Notes: a model not told the origin generated them from the sequence alone. A stretch of 33,216 nucleotides of DNA from Candidatus Parcubacteria bacterium (GCA_009691505.1 SICJ01000005.1:1-33216), one strand, 5' to 3'; positions 1 through 7,917 are shown, numbered from the stretch's first letter. Numbers and translations are program-made.

Positions 1-35
1 CTTGGAAACGTTTTTAGAAAGATCTTTCATAAGTG

Positions 36-64
36 TTCCATTTTAACATAAAAAGTGTTATATT
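36..64 (+). promoter_or_regulatory. Putative promoter of tRNA-Glu
   Basis: An extended -10 (TG, one base, TATATT at 59-64) lies 17 bp after a weak -35 (TTCCAT, 36-41). Initiation would fall about 6 nt before the tRNA. Called from sequence match only. Confidence 0.5.
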
Positions 65-76
65 CTGTAAGTTTAT

Positions 77-148
77 GGCCCTATCGTCTAACGGTTAGGA
101 CAGTGCCCTTTCAAGGCGCAAACCCGGGTTCGATTCCCGGTAGGGTCA
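77..148 (+). tRNA. tRNA-Glu (anticodon UUC)
   Basis: A 72-nt cloverleaf is visible. The 7-bp acceptor stem pairs 77-83 with 141-147 and includes one G-U pair. The D arm carries GG, the anticodon loop is CTTTCAA with anticodon TTC, and the T loop is a standard TTCGATT. The 3' CCA is not encoded (A148 is followed by CACA), so a CCA-adding enzyme is needed. The antisense reading frame over this gene is a shadow. Confidence 0.95.
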
Positions 149-222
149 CAAAGTGAAACTTCATCCACGGTGCACAAACACCCCCCTGTGTATAACCATC
201 TACCCTCCCCGCTCACTTGGCG

Positions 223-228
223 TATAAT
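223..228 (+). promoter_or_regulatory. Candidate -10 element for the DUF378 gene
   Basis: A consensus TATAAT lies 54 nt before the start codon, giving a leader of roughly 45-50 nt. No convincing -35 is seen 17 bp upstream. A second TATAAT at 277-282 directly abuts the ATG and is too close to serve as the promoter of this start. Confidence 0.35.
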
Positions 229-282
229 TATAGATAAGTACAAAGCGTACAGTAATTTTATTAATAAGTAACAAAATATAAT

Positions 283-513
283 ATGAAAGGACTTCACGCG
301 ATCGTGTTTTTGTTGGTTGTTATCGGAGGTTTAAACTGGGGACTTATTGGATTTTTTAAATATGATCTAGTTTCAAGTATTTTGGGTGATGAATCAATGC
401 TTACAAATGTTGTATTTGATCTAGTTGGTCTTTCAGCTCTTTACCTTGTTTTCACACACAAAAAGTCATGTAAAATGTGTGTTGGGAGTTCATCAACAGG
501 AGGATCAATGTAA
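283..513 (+). CDS. DUF378 family small membrane protein
   Basis: This 76-residue protein has two predicted membrane helices (about residues 5-25 and 40-60). It shows the DUF378 (YuzA-like) signature: a GGLNWGL motif after the first hydrophobic stretch, then a DLVGLSALYLV segment in the second helix. A short Cys/Ser/Gly tail (KSCKMC) follows. The family is widespread, its molecular function is unknown, and it is expected in the cytoplasmic membrane. The ATG at 283 has no Shine-Dalgarno sequence. The gene stands alone between tRNA-Glu and a strong terminator, so it appears monocistronic. The family call is from motif recognition. Confidence 0.85.
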   Translation: MKGLHAIVFLLVVIGGLNWGLIGFFKYDLVSSILGDESMLTNVVFDLVGLSALYLVFTHKKSCKMCVGSSSTGGSM

Positions 514-544
514 TAAATTTGCACTATCTTTTTAGTGCCAAAGA

Positions 545-567
545 AATCGCCGTCTGGCGGTTTTTTT
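545..567 (+). terminator. Rho-independent terminator after the DUF378 gene
   Basis: A 7-bp stem (AATCGCC with GGCGGTT, one T-G pair) and a GTCT loop are followed by a run of seven T. The T run overlaps an upstream TTG that would extend tsaD, which argues that tsaD starts further downstream. Confidence 0.85.
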
Positions 568-604
568 GTGTAAAAATGCGTGGAGTGTTAATGTAAAAGA
601 ATAT

Positions 605-1945
605 ATGAAGATACTAGGAATAGAAACGAGTTGCGACGAGACAGCGCTTTGTGTCACAGAAGGATTTTCCGTGCTTGGCACTTCCCTTTTCTCGCAGGTA
701 AAAATCCATGAAAAATATGGCGGGGTTTTTCCAATGCTTGCAAAAAGAGAACATGCAAAAAATCTAATACTACTTTTCAAAGACTTAATAGAAAAAATTG
801 ATACGACAAAGCAAACGAAGTCCGCGAGTAAAACCGAAACCACAAAAAATCAGCCTGCGGTGTCTGCGGTGCGTGCGGTTTTTACAGACGAGCAAAAATA
901 TTTTACAGACATTCAAAAAGAATTTTTAGAAAAAATGCTTGAGCGCGAGCCAGAGCTTTTGGTAGCATTTTTAGAATACATACCTACAATAGAAAAACCT
1001 GACATTGACGCAATAGCGGTGACATACGGTCCAGGGCTTGAACCTGCACTTTGGGTTGGTATCAATTTTGCAAAAGCGCTTGGCTACATTTGGGGTCTTC
1101 CGATTATTCCAATCAATCACATGGAGGGTCATATCGTATCCGTGCTTGCGAGCACTCAAGTCACAGAAACAGAAAAAAATAACTCAGTCGCTTGTACCGA
1201 GATCACTTTTCCCGCGATTACTTTTCCCGCACTTGCATTGCTCATAAGTGGCGGGCACACAGAGTTGGTGCATATTTTAGATTGGACAAAATATGAAGTC
1301 ATTGGACAGACGCGTGACGACGCGGTCGGAGAAGCGTTTGATAAGGTGGCGCGTATGCTTTCTTTGCCCTATCCGGGCGGACCACACATTGGAGAACTCG
1401 CGGAAAAAGAACGCAAAGAACGTGCCGAGCAAAAAAGGAGTGGTGGTGGCGATGGCGAAAAAACTGGTGACGAAAGTGAAAAAAATCCTTTTATTTTTCC
1501 TCGTCCGATGATTCACAGCAACGATTTTGATTTTTCATTTTCAGGGCTAAAAACCTCAGTGCTTTATAAAATAAAAGAGTTGGGCGAATTAACACCTAAA
1601 ATAAAACAGCAAATAGCTTGCGCATTTGAAGATGCGGTTGTGGAGGTACTTTTAGAAAAAACAAAAAAAGCTATCATAAAATACGGTGCAAAATCGCTCA
1701 TTGTGGGTGGTGGCGTAATAGCAAATACAAAAATCCGTGAGAGTTTTCTAGGGCTTGAAAAAATTACAAAGGAAGAAGAATCTCCATCGGAGCGCGGATT
1801 AAAAGTATTTATTCCTGACCTTGCGCTCGCCACCGACAATGCCGTGATGATAGCGATGGCTGGATATATTCAGGCGACAAAAAATCCTTCTGTGCTAAAA
1901 ACAGATCCAAAGACAATCGTCGCACAGGGTAATTTGCGACTTTAA
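605..1945 (+). CDS. tsaD: tRNA N6-threonylcarbamoyladenosine synthase TsaD, with insertions
   Basis: TsaD transfers threonylcarbamoyl from TC-AMP to A37 of tRNAs reading ANN codons, working in the cytoplasm with TsaB and TsaE. The ASKHA-fold signature GIETSCDETA sits at residues 4-13. The metal-binding HMEGH is at about 172-176, SGGHT near 215, and the C-terminal GGGVIANTKIR and DNAVMIA motifs are intact. The ATG at 605 is chosen because the family begins MKILGIETSCDET; the longer frame from a TTG at 566 runs through the upstream terminator. At 446 residues it is about 100 longer than usual (around 340). One low-complexity charged insertion of about 60 residues precedes HMEGH, and a second Lys/Glu/Gly-rich one lies near residues 275-300. 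No Shine-Dalgarno sequence is seen. Confidence 0.95.
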   Translation: MKILGIETSCDETALCVTEGFSVLGTSLFSQVKIHEKYGGVFPMLAKREHAKNLILLFKDLIEKIDTTKQTKSASKTETTKNQPAVSAVRAVFTDEQKYFTDIQKEFLEKMLEREPELLVAFLEYIPTIEKPDIDAIAVTYGPGLEPALWVGINFAKALGYIWGLPIIPINHMEGHIVSVLASTQVTETEKNNSVACTEITFPAITFPALALLISGGHTELVHILDWTKYEVIGQTRDDAVGEAFDKVARMLSLPYPGGPHIGELAEKERKERAEQKRSGGGDGEKTGDESEKNPFIFPRPMIHSNDFDFSFSGLKTSVLYKIKELGELTPKIKQQIACAFEDAVVEVLLEKTKKAIIKYGAKSLIVGGGVIANTKIRESFLGLEKITKEEESPSERGLKVFIPDLALATDNAVMIAMAGYIQATKNPSVLKTDPKTIVAQGNLRL

Positions 1946-1967
1946 AAAAATCGCGTTAAAGAAAACT

Positions 1968-3113
1968 CTAGTCGGTTTTTGAAGCCAAATTCACTTGTTC
2001 CTGCTCCAACATCTGAGAAAGTGTGTGAGAGTCTTCTGGTGAAAATTCTGACACAAACTCTTCTTCTGAAATCGCATCAAACATAGGTGCGGATGCGTGC
2101 ATCGATAACAAAAGCGACGATGGTATTGATGACGGTATTGATGATGGTATCTGAATAGATTTTTTTTCTTCTTTTGTAAAAATTTTTCTTAAAAACAGCG
2201 AACCAAAGATTAAAAATATAATAAAAAAAGGTATCACTAAATATTCTCTATTAAATACAGATACACATAAGACGGCTAAAATTGATCCCACTAAAAATAC
2301 TTGTGTGCGTCGGCCAATATATGTTGATATCACATTTAAAAGAAGTATCACTACGATAAAAAGTACAATCGCTTCAAATGCACTATCTCCGCGAGGCACT
2401 AAAAATACTCGCCCCACAAAACCTTTAGTTTTTTTATCTCCTGTAAACGAGCTGAAAGTATCAAATATTTTTCTATTTATCACCACGTCGTTGTTTGTAA
2501 AAAGTGGAACTGAATCAAGCACTGGCGAAGCGATCACGGGAAAAGTATTCGGCGAAATTTTTATCAATTCTGATTTTTCTGGCTGGAATGTCTTTGTGAT
2601 ATTTTCTTTTATAACTGTAGGTACTACCGCTTTGGTTTTTGTCACATTTGATACATTGGACAGACTAGCAATAAAAGCTGCCTTGTATGTATTTATTTCC
2701 TGATTTTCTGAATCGGTTAGTAAAATTTTTGTTCCACAAACAAGCTCATTTATTTTCTTTTTTGTTAAAAGATAGACAAAACCTGTCGGCTCGGTGTAGC
2801 CCCAAGGTTTTAAAATCTCGGCGGAATACTTTATTTGAAATGCCAAAACGGCGCTCAGGGTGAGCTGGTCAAAAACTCCAGTAATCACAACGTTCTTAAA
2901 TCCTTCGTGCTCTAGTAAAAACTGTTGAAGTTTTTTTACTTCGCTTGGGTTATTGACTGCGCCGATTTTCAGGGAACTTTGTAAATAATTACAATCTGTA
3001 CTTACAGGAGGTGTCTCTGCGAAAGCAAAACTAAAAGAAAAAATGCTAGATATTACAATGACACCACACAGGATGTATTTGCAAATTACTAAGAAATGTC
3101 GTCTAAATGTCAT
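1968..3113 (-). CDS. Secreted/membrane protein with a peptidoglycan-binding-like domain
   Basis: This 381-residue protein starts with a signal peptide or membrane anchor (residues 10-32). A PG_binding_1-like domain covers about residues 42-128, with VKKLQQFLLEHEG, ITGVFDQLT and VLAFQIKY segments and flanking cysteines C42 and C127. A Ser/Thr/Lys linker leads to three hydrophobic helices (about 247-266, 272-287, 292-309). The tail contains a short Ser-Ile-Pro-Ser repeat, seen in the DNA as a GAT-rich repeat near 2110-2150. This layout is common in Parcubacteria envelope proteins. A role anchoring something to the wall is inference. It converges on tsaD with a 22-nt gap that holds no clear terminator. 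Confidence 0.8.
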   Translation of the reverse strand: MTFRRHFLVICKYILCGVIVISSIFSFSFAFAETPPVSTDCNYLQSSLKIGAVNNPSEVKKLQQFLLEHEGFKNVVITGVFDQLTLSAVLAFQIKYSAEILKPWGYTEPTGFVYLLTKKKINELVCGTKILLTDSENQEINTYKAAFIASLSNVSNVTKTKAVVPTVIKENITKTFQPEKSELIKISPNTFPVIASPVLDSVPLFTNNDVVINRKIFDTFSSFTGDKKTKGFVGRVFLVPRGDSAFEAIVLFIVVILLLNVISTYIGRRTQVFLVGSILAVLCVSVFNREYLVIPFFIIFLIFGSLFLRKIFTKEEKKSIQIPSSIPSSIPSSLLLSMHASAPMFDAISEEEFVSEFSPEDSHTLSQMLEQEQVNLASKTD

Positions 3114-3128
3114 GTATTTTTTAATCAG

Positions 3129-3157
3129 ATTACATTTTACTTTTACTTTATTTTCAA
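3129..3157 (-). promoter_or_regulatory. Putative promoter of the peptidoglycan-binding protein gene
   Basis: On the minus strand, -35 TTGAAA (3152-3157), 17-bp spacing and -10 TGTAAT (3129-3134) would give a leader of about 10 nt. A perfect TTGACA (3163-3168) lies just upstream, but its best -10 is poorer. Confidence 0.45.
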
Positions 3158-3236
3158 ATATATGTCAACGTTTTTTTAAAATTAATCTTTGTAAATTGGC
3201 TAATTATTTGAACAAAATCGATGCAGTTTTAAAAAT

Positions 3237-3270
3237 TGTCCTTTAGAATATACAAATGTCCTTTAGAATA
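3237..3270. repeat. Tandem 14-bp direct repeat, period 20 bp
   Basis: TGTCCTTTAGAATA occurs at 3237-3250 and again identically at 3257-3270, so the two copies lie on the same face two helical turns apart. The repeat sits in the 351-bp AT-rich gap between the divergent peptidoglycan-binding gene and valS. Apart from this and weak promoter-like motifs nothing else is seen in that gap (3114-3464). A protein-binding role is inference. Confidence 0.7.
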
Positions 3271-3464
3271 CAGATAGTTAAAATGACTTTCTGGAATATT
3301 TGTAGTTTGTGTGATATTTATAAATAAAAAATGTCTTTTATAAAATCAAACAATCCCAAAACAATCTACACAATAAATATAATTTTGAGCAACCTCTTAA
3401 AAATTATAAAAACAACCACATTGTGTTATTATTTAAAGAAAGAAAAAATAAAGAAATAGCAAAA

Positions 3465-5702
3465 ATGGACAAATTACTGAAACCCTACAATCCACAAGAA
3501 ACCGAGGATAGAGTATATAAACTCTGGGAAGACAGTGGTTTTTTTAATCCAGACATTTGTATAAAAAAAGGCGTCACTTCCCCATCTGCCGAGGCATTTA
3601 GCATAGTCCTTCCTCCGCCAAACGTGACAGGAACTCTTCATATTGGTCACGCGATGATGCTCGTAATAGAAGACATTATGGTGCGTTTTCATAGAATGCG
3701 CGGATACAAAACGCTGTGGATTCCTGGCACAGATCACGCCGCTCTTGCAACTCAATCAAAAGTAGAAGAAATAATGTTTAAAAAAGATGGCAAAACTCGC
3801 CATGACTTCAGCCGAGAAGATTTTCTAAAAGAAGTAGAAAAATTTGCGCAAGAAAAACACGACACCATCGTCGGACAAATAAAAAAAATGGGATCAAGCA
3901 CAGATTGGAGCCGAGAAGCCTACACGCTAGACGATGCGCGCAATCTCGCCGTGAGGACAGCATTTAAAAAAATGTACGATGATAAAATTATTTACCAAGG
4001 TCATCGCATCGTAAATTGGGATGCAAAACTTCAGACGACTGTTTCTGATGATGAAATAGATTGGAAAGAAGAAACGATTCCCTTTTATTATTTAAAGTAC
4101 GGGCCTTTTGTAATCGGCACATCACGACCTGAAACAAAATTTGGCGACAAGTATGTGGTGATGCATCCAGATGACGCGCGCTACACACAGCACAAACACG
4201 GCGACACTTTTGAGCTGGAGTGGATAAACGGTCCCATCACCGCGACTGTGATAAAAGACAAAGCGGTAGATATGGAGTTTGGTACGGGTGTTATGACCAT
4301 TACTCCTTTCCACGACAATGCTGATTTTGAAATTGCGGAAAGACACTCGCTTGATAAAGAACAGATTATTGATTGGAATGGAAAACTTTTACCTGTTGCG
4401 GGCGATTTTGCAGGACTTTATATAAAAAAAGCGCGACCGCTTATCGTTGCTCGTCTACAAGAAAAAAATCTCGTAGAAAAAGTGGACGAAAAATATACAC
4501 ATAATGTTGCAATAAATAGCCGTGGCGGTGCAGTGATTGAACCGCAAATAAAAAAGCAGTGGTTTGTGAGTGTTAATAAAAAATTTACACTCGCCGACTC
4601 AAAAATTGCAGGGATAAAAAGTGGTCAAGAAATCACGCTAAAAGAATTGATGAAACACGTGGTGGAAAGTCATCAGGTAGAAATAATTCCAGAGCGTTTT
4701 GAGCGTGTTTATTACAACTGGATTGATAATCTGCGCGATTGGTGCATTTCTAGGCAAATTTGGTTTGGACACAGAATCCCCGTCTGGCACAAGGGAAAAG
4801 AGCTTTATTGTGGCCTAGAAGCACCTTCTAACGCCGATGCGCCCGACGGCACAAGTGACGGCTGGGAGCAAGATCCTGATACATTAGATACTTGGTTTTC
4901 ATCTGGTTTATGGACCTTTTCTACGCTTGGCTGGCCAAATGAAACTGATGATTTTAAAACTTATCATCCTACAAATGTACTTGAAACTGGCTACGATATT
5001 ATTTTCTTTTGGGTAGCCCGAATGATTTTGATGAGTGGATATTTACTTGGTGATGTTCCATTTAAAAAGGTTTATTTGCACGGCTTGGTACTAGACGCAA
5101 AAGGCGCAAAGATGAGTAAGTCTGTCGGCAATATTATTGACCCACTTACGATGATAGAAAAATATGGCACAGATGCGACTCGCCTTTCGCTCATCATCGG
5201 CACCAGTCCCGGTAACGACAGCAAAATGTCCGAAGACAAAATCCGTGCATACAAAAATTTTGCAAACAAAATATGGAATGCTACGCGTTTTGTGCTGACA
5301 AATTTAGATGGATTTGATCCTGCGATTTTACCCGAGCTTACTGAAGACGACAGAAAAGATTTAGCCGAGCTTGAAGATATTACAAAAGAAATTACAGAAG
5401 ACATAGAAAATTATCGCTTTTATCTCGCGGGGGAAAAACTTTACCATTATTTCTGGCATACATTTGCAGATAAAATAATTGAAAAAAATAAAGCGCGACT
5501 TTCTGGTGTGCAAGCGAACGCGACTGAAAAAGCCGCGGGCGAAAAAGCGTCGGCACAGTACGTCCTTTTCACAATCCTCAAACGCTCGCTTATTTTACTT
5601 CATCCATTTATTCCGTTTGTGACAGAAGAAATCTGGTCACTTATGCCGTATAATAAAAACAGTTTACTCATGGTAGAGCCGTGGCCTACAAAAGAAAAAT
5701 AA
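3465..5702 (+). CDS. valS: Valyl-tRNA synthetase
   Basis: This class I aminoacyl-tRNA synthetase charges tRNA-Val in the cytoplasm. The ValRS form of the first motif (PPPNVTGTLHIGHA) places HIGH at residues 59-62. GTDHAALATQ follows, the editing domain carries TSRPET, and KMSKS is at 549-553. The ATG at 3465 begins MDKLLKPYNPQETE, as the family does; a GTG 42 nt upstream would add residues that do not look conserved. At 745 residues it is shorter than the usual 850-950 because the C-terminal coiled-coil tRNA-binding arm is missing: the protein ends soon after the anticodon-binding helices. A possible extended -10 (TGTTATTAT, ending at 3432) is the only promoter hint. It is the first gene of a likely valS - protease - hsp20 run. 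Confidence 0.97.
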   Translation: MDKLLKPYNPQETEDRVYKLWEDSGFFNPDICIKKGVTSPSAEAFSIVLPPPNVTGTLHIGHAMMLVIEDIMVRFHRMRGYKTLWIPGTDHAALATQSKVEEIMFKKDGKTRHDFSREDFLKEVEKFAQEKHDTIVGQIKKMGSSTDWSREAYTLDDARNLAVRTAFKKMYDDKIIYQGHRIVNWDAKLQTTVSDDEIDWKEETIPFYYLKYGPFVIGTSRPETKFGDKYVVMHPDDARYTQHKHGDTFELEWINGPITATVIKDKAVDMEFGTGVMTITPFHDNADFEIAERHSLDKEQIIDWNGKLLPVAGDFAGLYIKKARPLIVARLQEKNLVEKVDEKYTHNVAINSRGGAVIEPQIKKQWFVSVNKKFTLADSKIAGIKSGQEITLKELMKHVVESHQVEIIPERFERVYYNWIDNLRDWCISRQIWFGHRIPVWHKGKELYCGLEAPSNADAPDGTSDGWEQDPDTLDTWFSSGLWTFSTLGWPNETDDFKTYHPTNVLETGYDIIFFWVARMILMSGYLLGDVPFKKVYLHGLVLDAKGAKMSKSVGNIIDPLTMIEKYGTDATRLSLIIGTSPGNDSKMSEDKIRAYKNFANKIWNATRFVLTNLDGFDPAILPELTEDDRKDLAELEDITKEITEDIENYRFYLAGEKLYHYFWHTFADKIIEKNKARLSGVQANATEKAAGEKASAQYVLFTILKRSLILLHPFIPFVTEEIWSLMPYNKNSLLMVEPWPTKEK

Positions 5703-5717
5703 AATACCCTAAATTAC

Positions 5718-6440
5718 ATGTCTAGTGTATACATACTTATATTTGCATTACTCGCGGGTTTACTACCAGCGATTTTGTGGTTGTGGTTTTGGCTTCATGA
5801 AGACAATGCATCACCAGAACCACGCGGACTCATAGTAAAAACATTTATCGCTGGAATGCTCGTGGCACCATTTGTTTTACCTTTCCAATATTTAGCACAA
5901 CAATATTTTGCACAATACACAATCGTCATTTTTCTTCTGTGGGCTATTATAGAAGAAGTTTTTAAATTTGGAGCGGGCATGCTTGCGGTTTTTCATAGAA
6001 AAGAGGTGGACGAGCCGATAGACGTCGTGATATATCTCATCACAGCGGCACTCGGTTTTGCGGCTATGGAAAATATACTTTTTTTGGTGTCGCCGATTTT
6101 AGAGCATTATTTAAGTGGTGCAGGCGAGGTGGCTAGCATAAACAACATTTTGAGCACCATCATTACTGGCAATCTACGTTTTATTGGCGCAAGCTTGTTG
6201 CACATTATTACGTCTGCAACAGTGGGTATCTTTATGGCTTTTTATTTTTACGAGCAAGCAAAAACACGCCGTTTTTATACAATCTTGGGTTTAGTCGTTG
6301 CGGTGACATTGCATACTGTCTTCAATTTCTCTATAATAGATGATGCTGGTAACAACATATTCATCATATTTTTTATACTTTGGCTTGCAATAATAGTACT
6401 CATGCTATTTTTTGAAAAATTAAAAACATTAAAAAATTAA
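5718..6440 (+). CDS. PrsW-family intramembrane metalloprotease
   Basis: This 240-residue protein has about eight hydrophobic helices. The PrsW pattern is visible: a WAIIEEVFKF segment (E79, E80, K83), then FAAMENILF (E118, N119), a histidine in the LLHIITSATVG helix and a final LHTVFNFS segment. In the wider family such residues form an intramembrane metal site that cleaves membrane proteins, classically anti-sigma factors. No anti-sigma factor is seen in this window, so the substrate is unknown. It starts 15 nt after the valS stop and is followed by hsp20 after 24 nt, suggesting one transcript and possibly an envelope or protein stress role (inference). No Shine-Dalgarno sequence. Confidence 0.85.
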   Translation: MSSVYILIFALLAGLLPAILWLWFWLHEDNASPEPRGLIVKTFIAGMLVAPFVLPFQYLAQQYFAQYTIVIFLLWAIIEEVFKFGAGMLAVFHRKEVDEPIDVVIYLITAALGFAAMENILFLVSPILEHYLSGAGEVASINNILSTIITGNLRFIGASLLHIITSATVGIFMAFYFYEQAKTRRFYTILGLVVAVTLHTVFNFSIIDDAGNNIFIIFFILWLAIIVLMLFFEKLKTLKN

Positions 6441-6464
6441 TATATTTTAAATAAAAAAACCTCA

Positions 6465-6932
6465 ATGAAAAGATCATTTTTTGAAAGATTAACTGGAGCG
6501 GTAAGAGTAGATGAGGATTTTGCTTTGGATACAAAAGATGTTAAAAAGATTTCTCTTCGCACAGATGAAGATAAAAAAGAGTGGAGCGTAGAAGATGCAG
6601 AGGGCGAGCTCACGGTAGATGTTTACCAAACGCCCACTGATATTTACATAAAAACAATGGTGGCTGGTGTGCGTCCTGAGGATTTAGACATTAGTATCAC
6701 TCGCGATATGGTAGTAATAAAAGGAAAACGCGAAAGTGAGCGACTTATTCGTGATGAAGACTATTTTCATCAAGAGCTTTATTGGGGAAGTTTTTCTCGC
6801 ACAATAATGCTTCCACAAGAAGTGTCTATAGATGAAAGTGAAGCGGTAGAAAAACACGGACTGCTCGTAATTAAACTTCCAAAACTAGACAAAACAAAGC
6901 AGACAAAACTACGCGTGAAAAATAATTCTTAA
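6465..6932 (+). CDS. Hsp20 / alpha-crystallin family small heat-shock protein
   Basis: This 155-residue cytoplasmic chaperone has a variable N-terminal arm (residues 1-50), then the alpha-crystallin domain (about 50-148). Recognisable strands are LTVDVYQTPTDIYIKTMVAGV and the MVVIKGKRES segment, and the ELYWGSFSRTIMLP block precedes a C-terminal GLLVIKLPKL strand. The family forms oligomers that hold unfolding proteins for refolding. It closes the valS - protease run and is followed within 5 nt by a strong terminator. No heat-shock element was seen upstream. Confidence 0.93.
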   Translation: MKRSFFERLTGAVRVDEDFALDTKDVKKISLRTDEDKKEWSVEDAEGELTVDVYQTPTDIYIKTMVAGVRPEDLDISITRDMVVIKGKRESERLIRDEDYFHQELYWGSFSRTIMLPQEVSIDESEAVEKHGLLVIKLPKLDKTKQTKLRVKNNS

Positions 6933-6935
6933 AAC

Positions 6936-6962
6936 AAAAAACCGCATCACTGCGGTTTTTTT
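6936..6962. terminator. Bidirectional terminator between hsp20 and tRNA-Phe
   Basis: A 10-bp stem (AAAAACCGCA with TGCGGTTTTT) around a TCAC loop is flanked by T runs on both strands. It serves the plus-strand hsp20 operon and the convergent minus-strand tRNA-Phe. Confidence 0.9.
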
Positions 6963-6967
6963 GTTTT

Positions 6968-7043
6968 TGGTGCCGAGGGGCGGACTTGAACCGCCGACCC
7001 CATGCTCTTCAGGCACATGCTCTACCAACTGAGCTACCTCGGC
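6968..7043 (-). tRNA. tRNA-Phe (anticodon GAA)
   Basis: A 76-nt tRNA including an encoded 3' CCA (complement at 6968-6970). The acceptor stem pairs GCCGAGG with CCTCGGC, the anticodon loop is CTGAAGA giving GAA, and the T loop is TTCAAGT. The other two tRNAs in the window lack an encoded CCA. Confidence 0.95.
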
Positions 7044-7052
7044 ATATATTAT

Positions 7053-7163
7053 AGATGTTAGTTGTGCTTGCTTTCGGAGCACGGATATTTTTTTGCTAAA
7101 AAATTCCTCGTGCTCGCACCGTCGTGCTCGCAAGTCTCCTCAAGTAAGCACAACCAACATCAT
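7053..7163 (-). other. Structured intergenic hairpin element, copy A
   Basis: Outer arms 7054-7073 and 7144-7163 pair over about 18-20 bp; read as minus-strand RNA there is one G-U pair and one mismatch. They enclose a core that opens with ACTTGCG (7135-7129). Next come a GCAC-GACG-GTGC hairpin (7127-7116), GAGC (7115-7112), a T6-AGC-A6 hairpin (7103-7089) and closing CGTG (7083-7080). A further GGAG/CTCC pair joins core to arms. The same order of motifs occurs at 25953-26094. It lies between the stop of a small membrane gene (7170) and the 5' end of tRNA-Phe on the same strand. No protein is encoded. Function unknown. Confidence 0.7.
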
Positions 7164-7169
7164 TTTAAC

Positions 7170-7415
7170 TTATTGGAACAGACTGTTCACTTTTGCTGCA
7201 CCATCCTGAAAACCACTATACGCTGACAACAATTGATCAAGATACGGCTGAACAAAATAATATGCTCCCACGGATGCGCCGATAATAAGTAGCCAATAAA
7301 TAATCTGCATTGCCTGCCCTATGCGAGCAGACCTACGGATACTTTTGAGTATCTTATAATTTTCTTGCGAAACAGCAAGCGTTTCCTCTAATATTTCCCT
7401 TTCTTCTGGAGTCAT
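7170..7415 (-). CDS. Small single-pass membrane protein, unknown function
   Basis: This protein has 81 residues if it starts at the ATG at 7415 (MTPEEREILEE). A longer frame to 7502 would run through the upstream terminator and promoter, so it is rejected. The N-terminal half is an amphipathic, acidic then basic helix (residues 1-35, coiled-coil-like). One membrane helix follows (about 40-58) and then a short periplasmic or extracellular tail. Proteins of this type are common and unnamed in Parcubacteria. An extended -10 (TGCTATACT) ends 9 nt before the ATG, so the mRNA is probably nearly leaderless. Confidence 0.75.
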   Translation of the reverse strand: MTPEEREILEETLAVSQENYKILKSIRRSARIGQAMQIIYWLLIIGASVGAYYFVQPYLDQLLSAYSGFQDGAAKVNSLFQ

Positions 7416-7424
7416 ACAAAGAGG

Positions 7425-7433
7425 AGTATAGCA
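7425..7433 (-). promoter_or_regulatory. Extended -10 for the small membrane protein gene
   Basis: TGCTATACT on the minus strand lies with its last base 9 nt before the ATG at 7415, directly after the terminator of the preceding gene. The predicted start of transcription is within 1-3 nt of the start codon. Confidence 0.6.
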
Positions 7434-7471
7434 GAAAAAAAGAAAAGCCCCAAGCAGATTATGCTTGGGGC
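7434..7471 (-). terminator. Rho-independent terminator of the 98-residue gene
   Basis: A 10-bp perfect stem (GCCCCAAGCA with TGCTTGGGGC, 7447-7471) with a 5-nt loop is followed on the minus strand by TTTTCTTTTTTT. It lies about 17 nt after the stop at 7489. Confidence 0.9.
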
Positions 7472-7488
7472 GGGAAACTGGGAATGCT

Positions 7489-7785
7489 TTACGTTTTTCC
7501 AATAATTACTGGATAGACGCATTCCCCCTTGTCATTGTAAATGTACATTTTTGCGATATTCCCCGCCTTTCTGCTTCTTGATATATGTCTCCTTGCGAAG
7601 AAAATGGTATCAAAGTCACGCTCTTTCCACGTTTCCCCAGTGGAATGATCCACTCCGACAAGACGGAATCTCCCTTTACGAGCCACCCGCGAAATCTCCG
7701 AAGGTCCTCCTTTGCCACTATCACCCCTTTTTTTGCGATTATTTTGCGATTTTGGAGGCGGTCTCTTGATTTTTGTACAAGTCAC
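7489..7785 (-). CDS. Small basic protein of unknown function
   Basis: This 98-residue protein has a Lys/Arg/Pro/Gly-rich N-terminal region (residues 1-38) and then a compact domain. The domain holds a FRLVGVDHSTGETW strand, an aromatic/Arg segment (FFARRHISRSR) and a final KMYIYNDKGECVYPVI hairpin. The ending resembles small conserved hypothetical proteins common in Parcubacteria, but I cannot name a family. The start is a GTG with one of the few clear ribosome-binding sites here: AAAGGA, 7 nt before the GTG. A strong terminator follows. A 72-residue frame inside it and plus-strand frames over it are shadows. Confidence 0.65.
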   Translation of the reverse strand: MTCTKIKRPPPKSQNNRKKRGDSGKGGPSEISRVARKGRFRLVGVDHSTGETWKERDFDTIFFARRHISRSRKAGNIAKMYIYNDKGECVYPVIIGKT

Positions 7786-7917
7786 GTCTGATTCCTTTCA
7801 GTTTGACATTTTTCTCCACCCAAACACGCTGTCTAGGTCAGACAAAAAAATATCATATTAAATATTTAAAGTCAAATTTTTGAATAAGGCCACCATTTAT
7901 GGGGTACAGATCACTAG

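Noticed and set aside
566-604. Upstream extension of tsaD from a TTG codon
   Set aside because: It starts inside the T run of a strong terminator, and the extra 13 residues are not like any TsaD start; the ATG at 605 fits the family.
7506-7791. Several overlapping 68-72 residue frames over the 98-residue gene
   Set aside because: Only the 98-residue minus-strand frame has a ribosome-binding site and a matching terminator.
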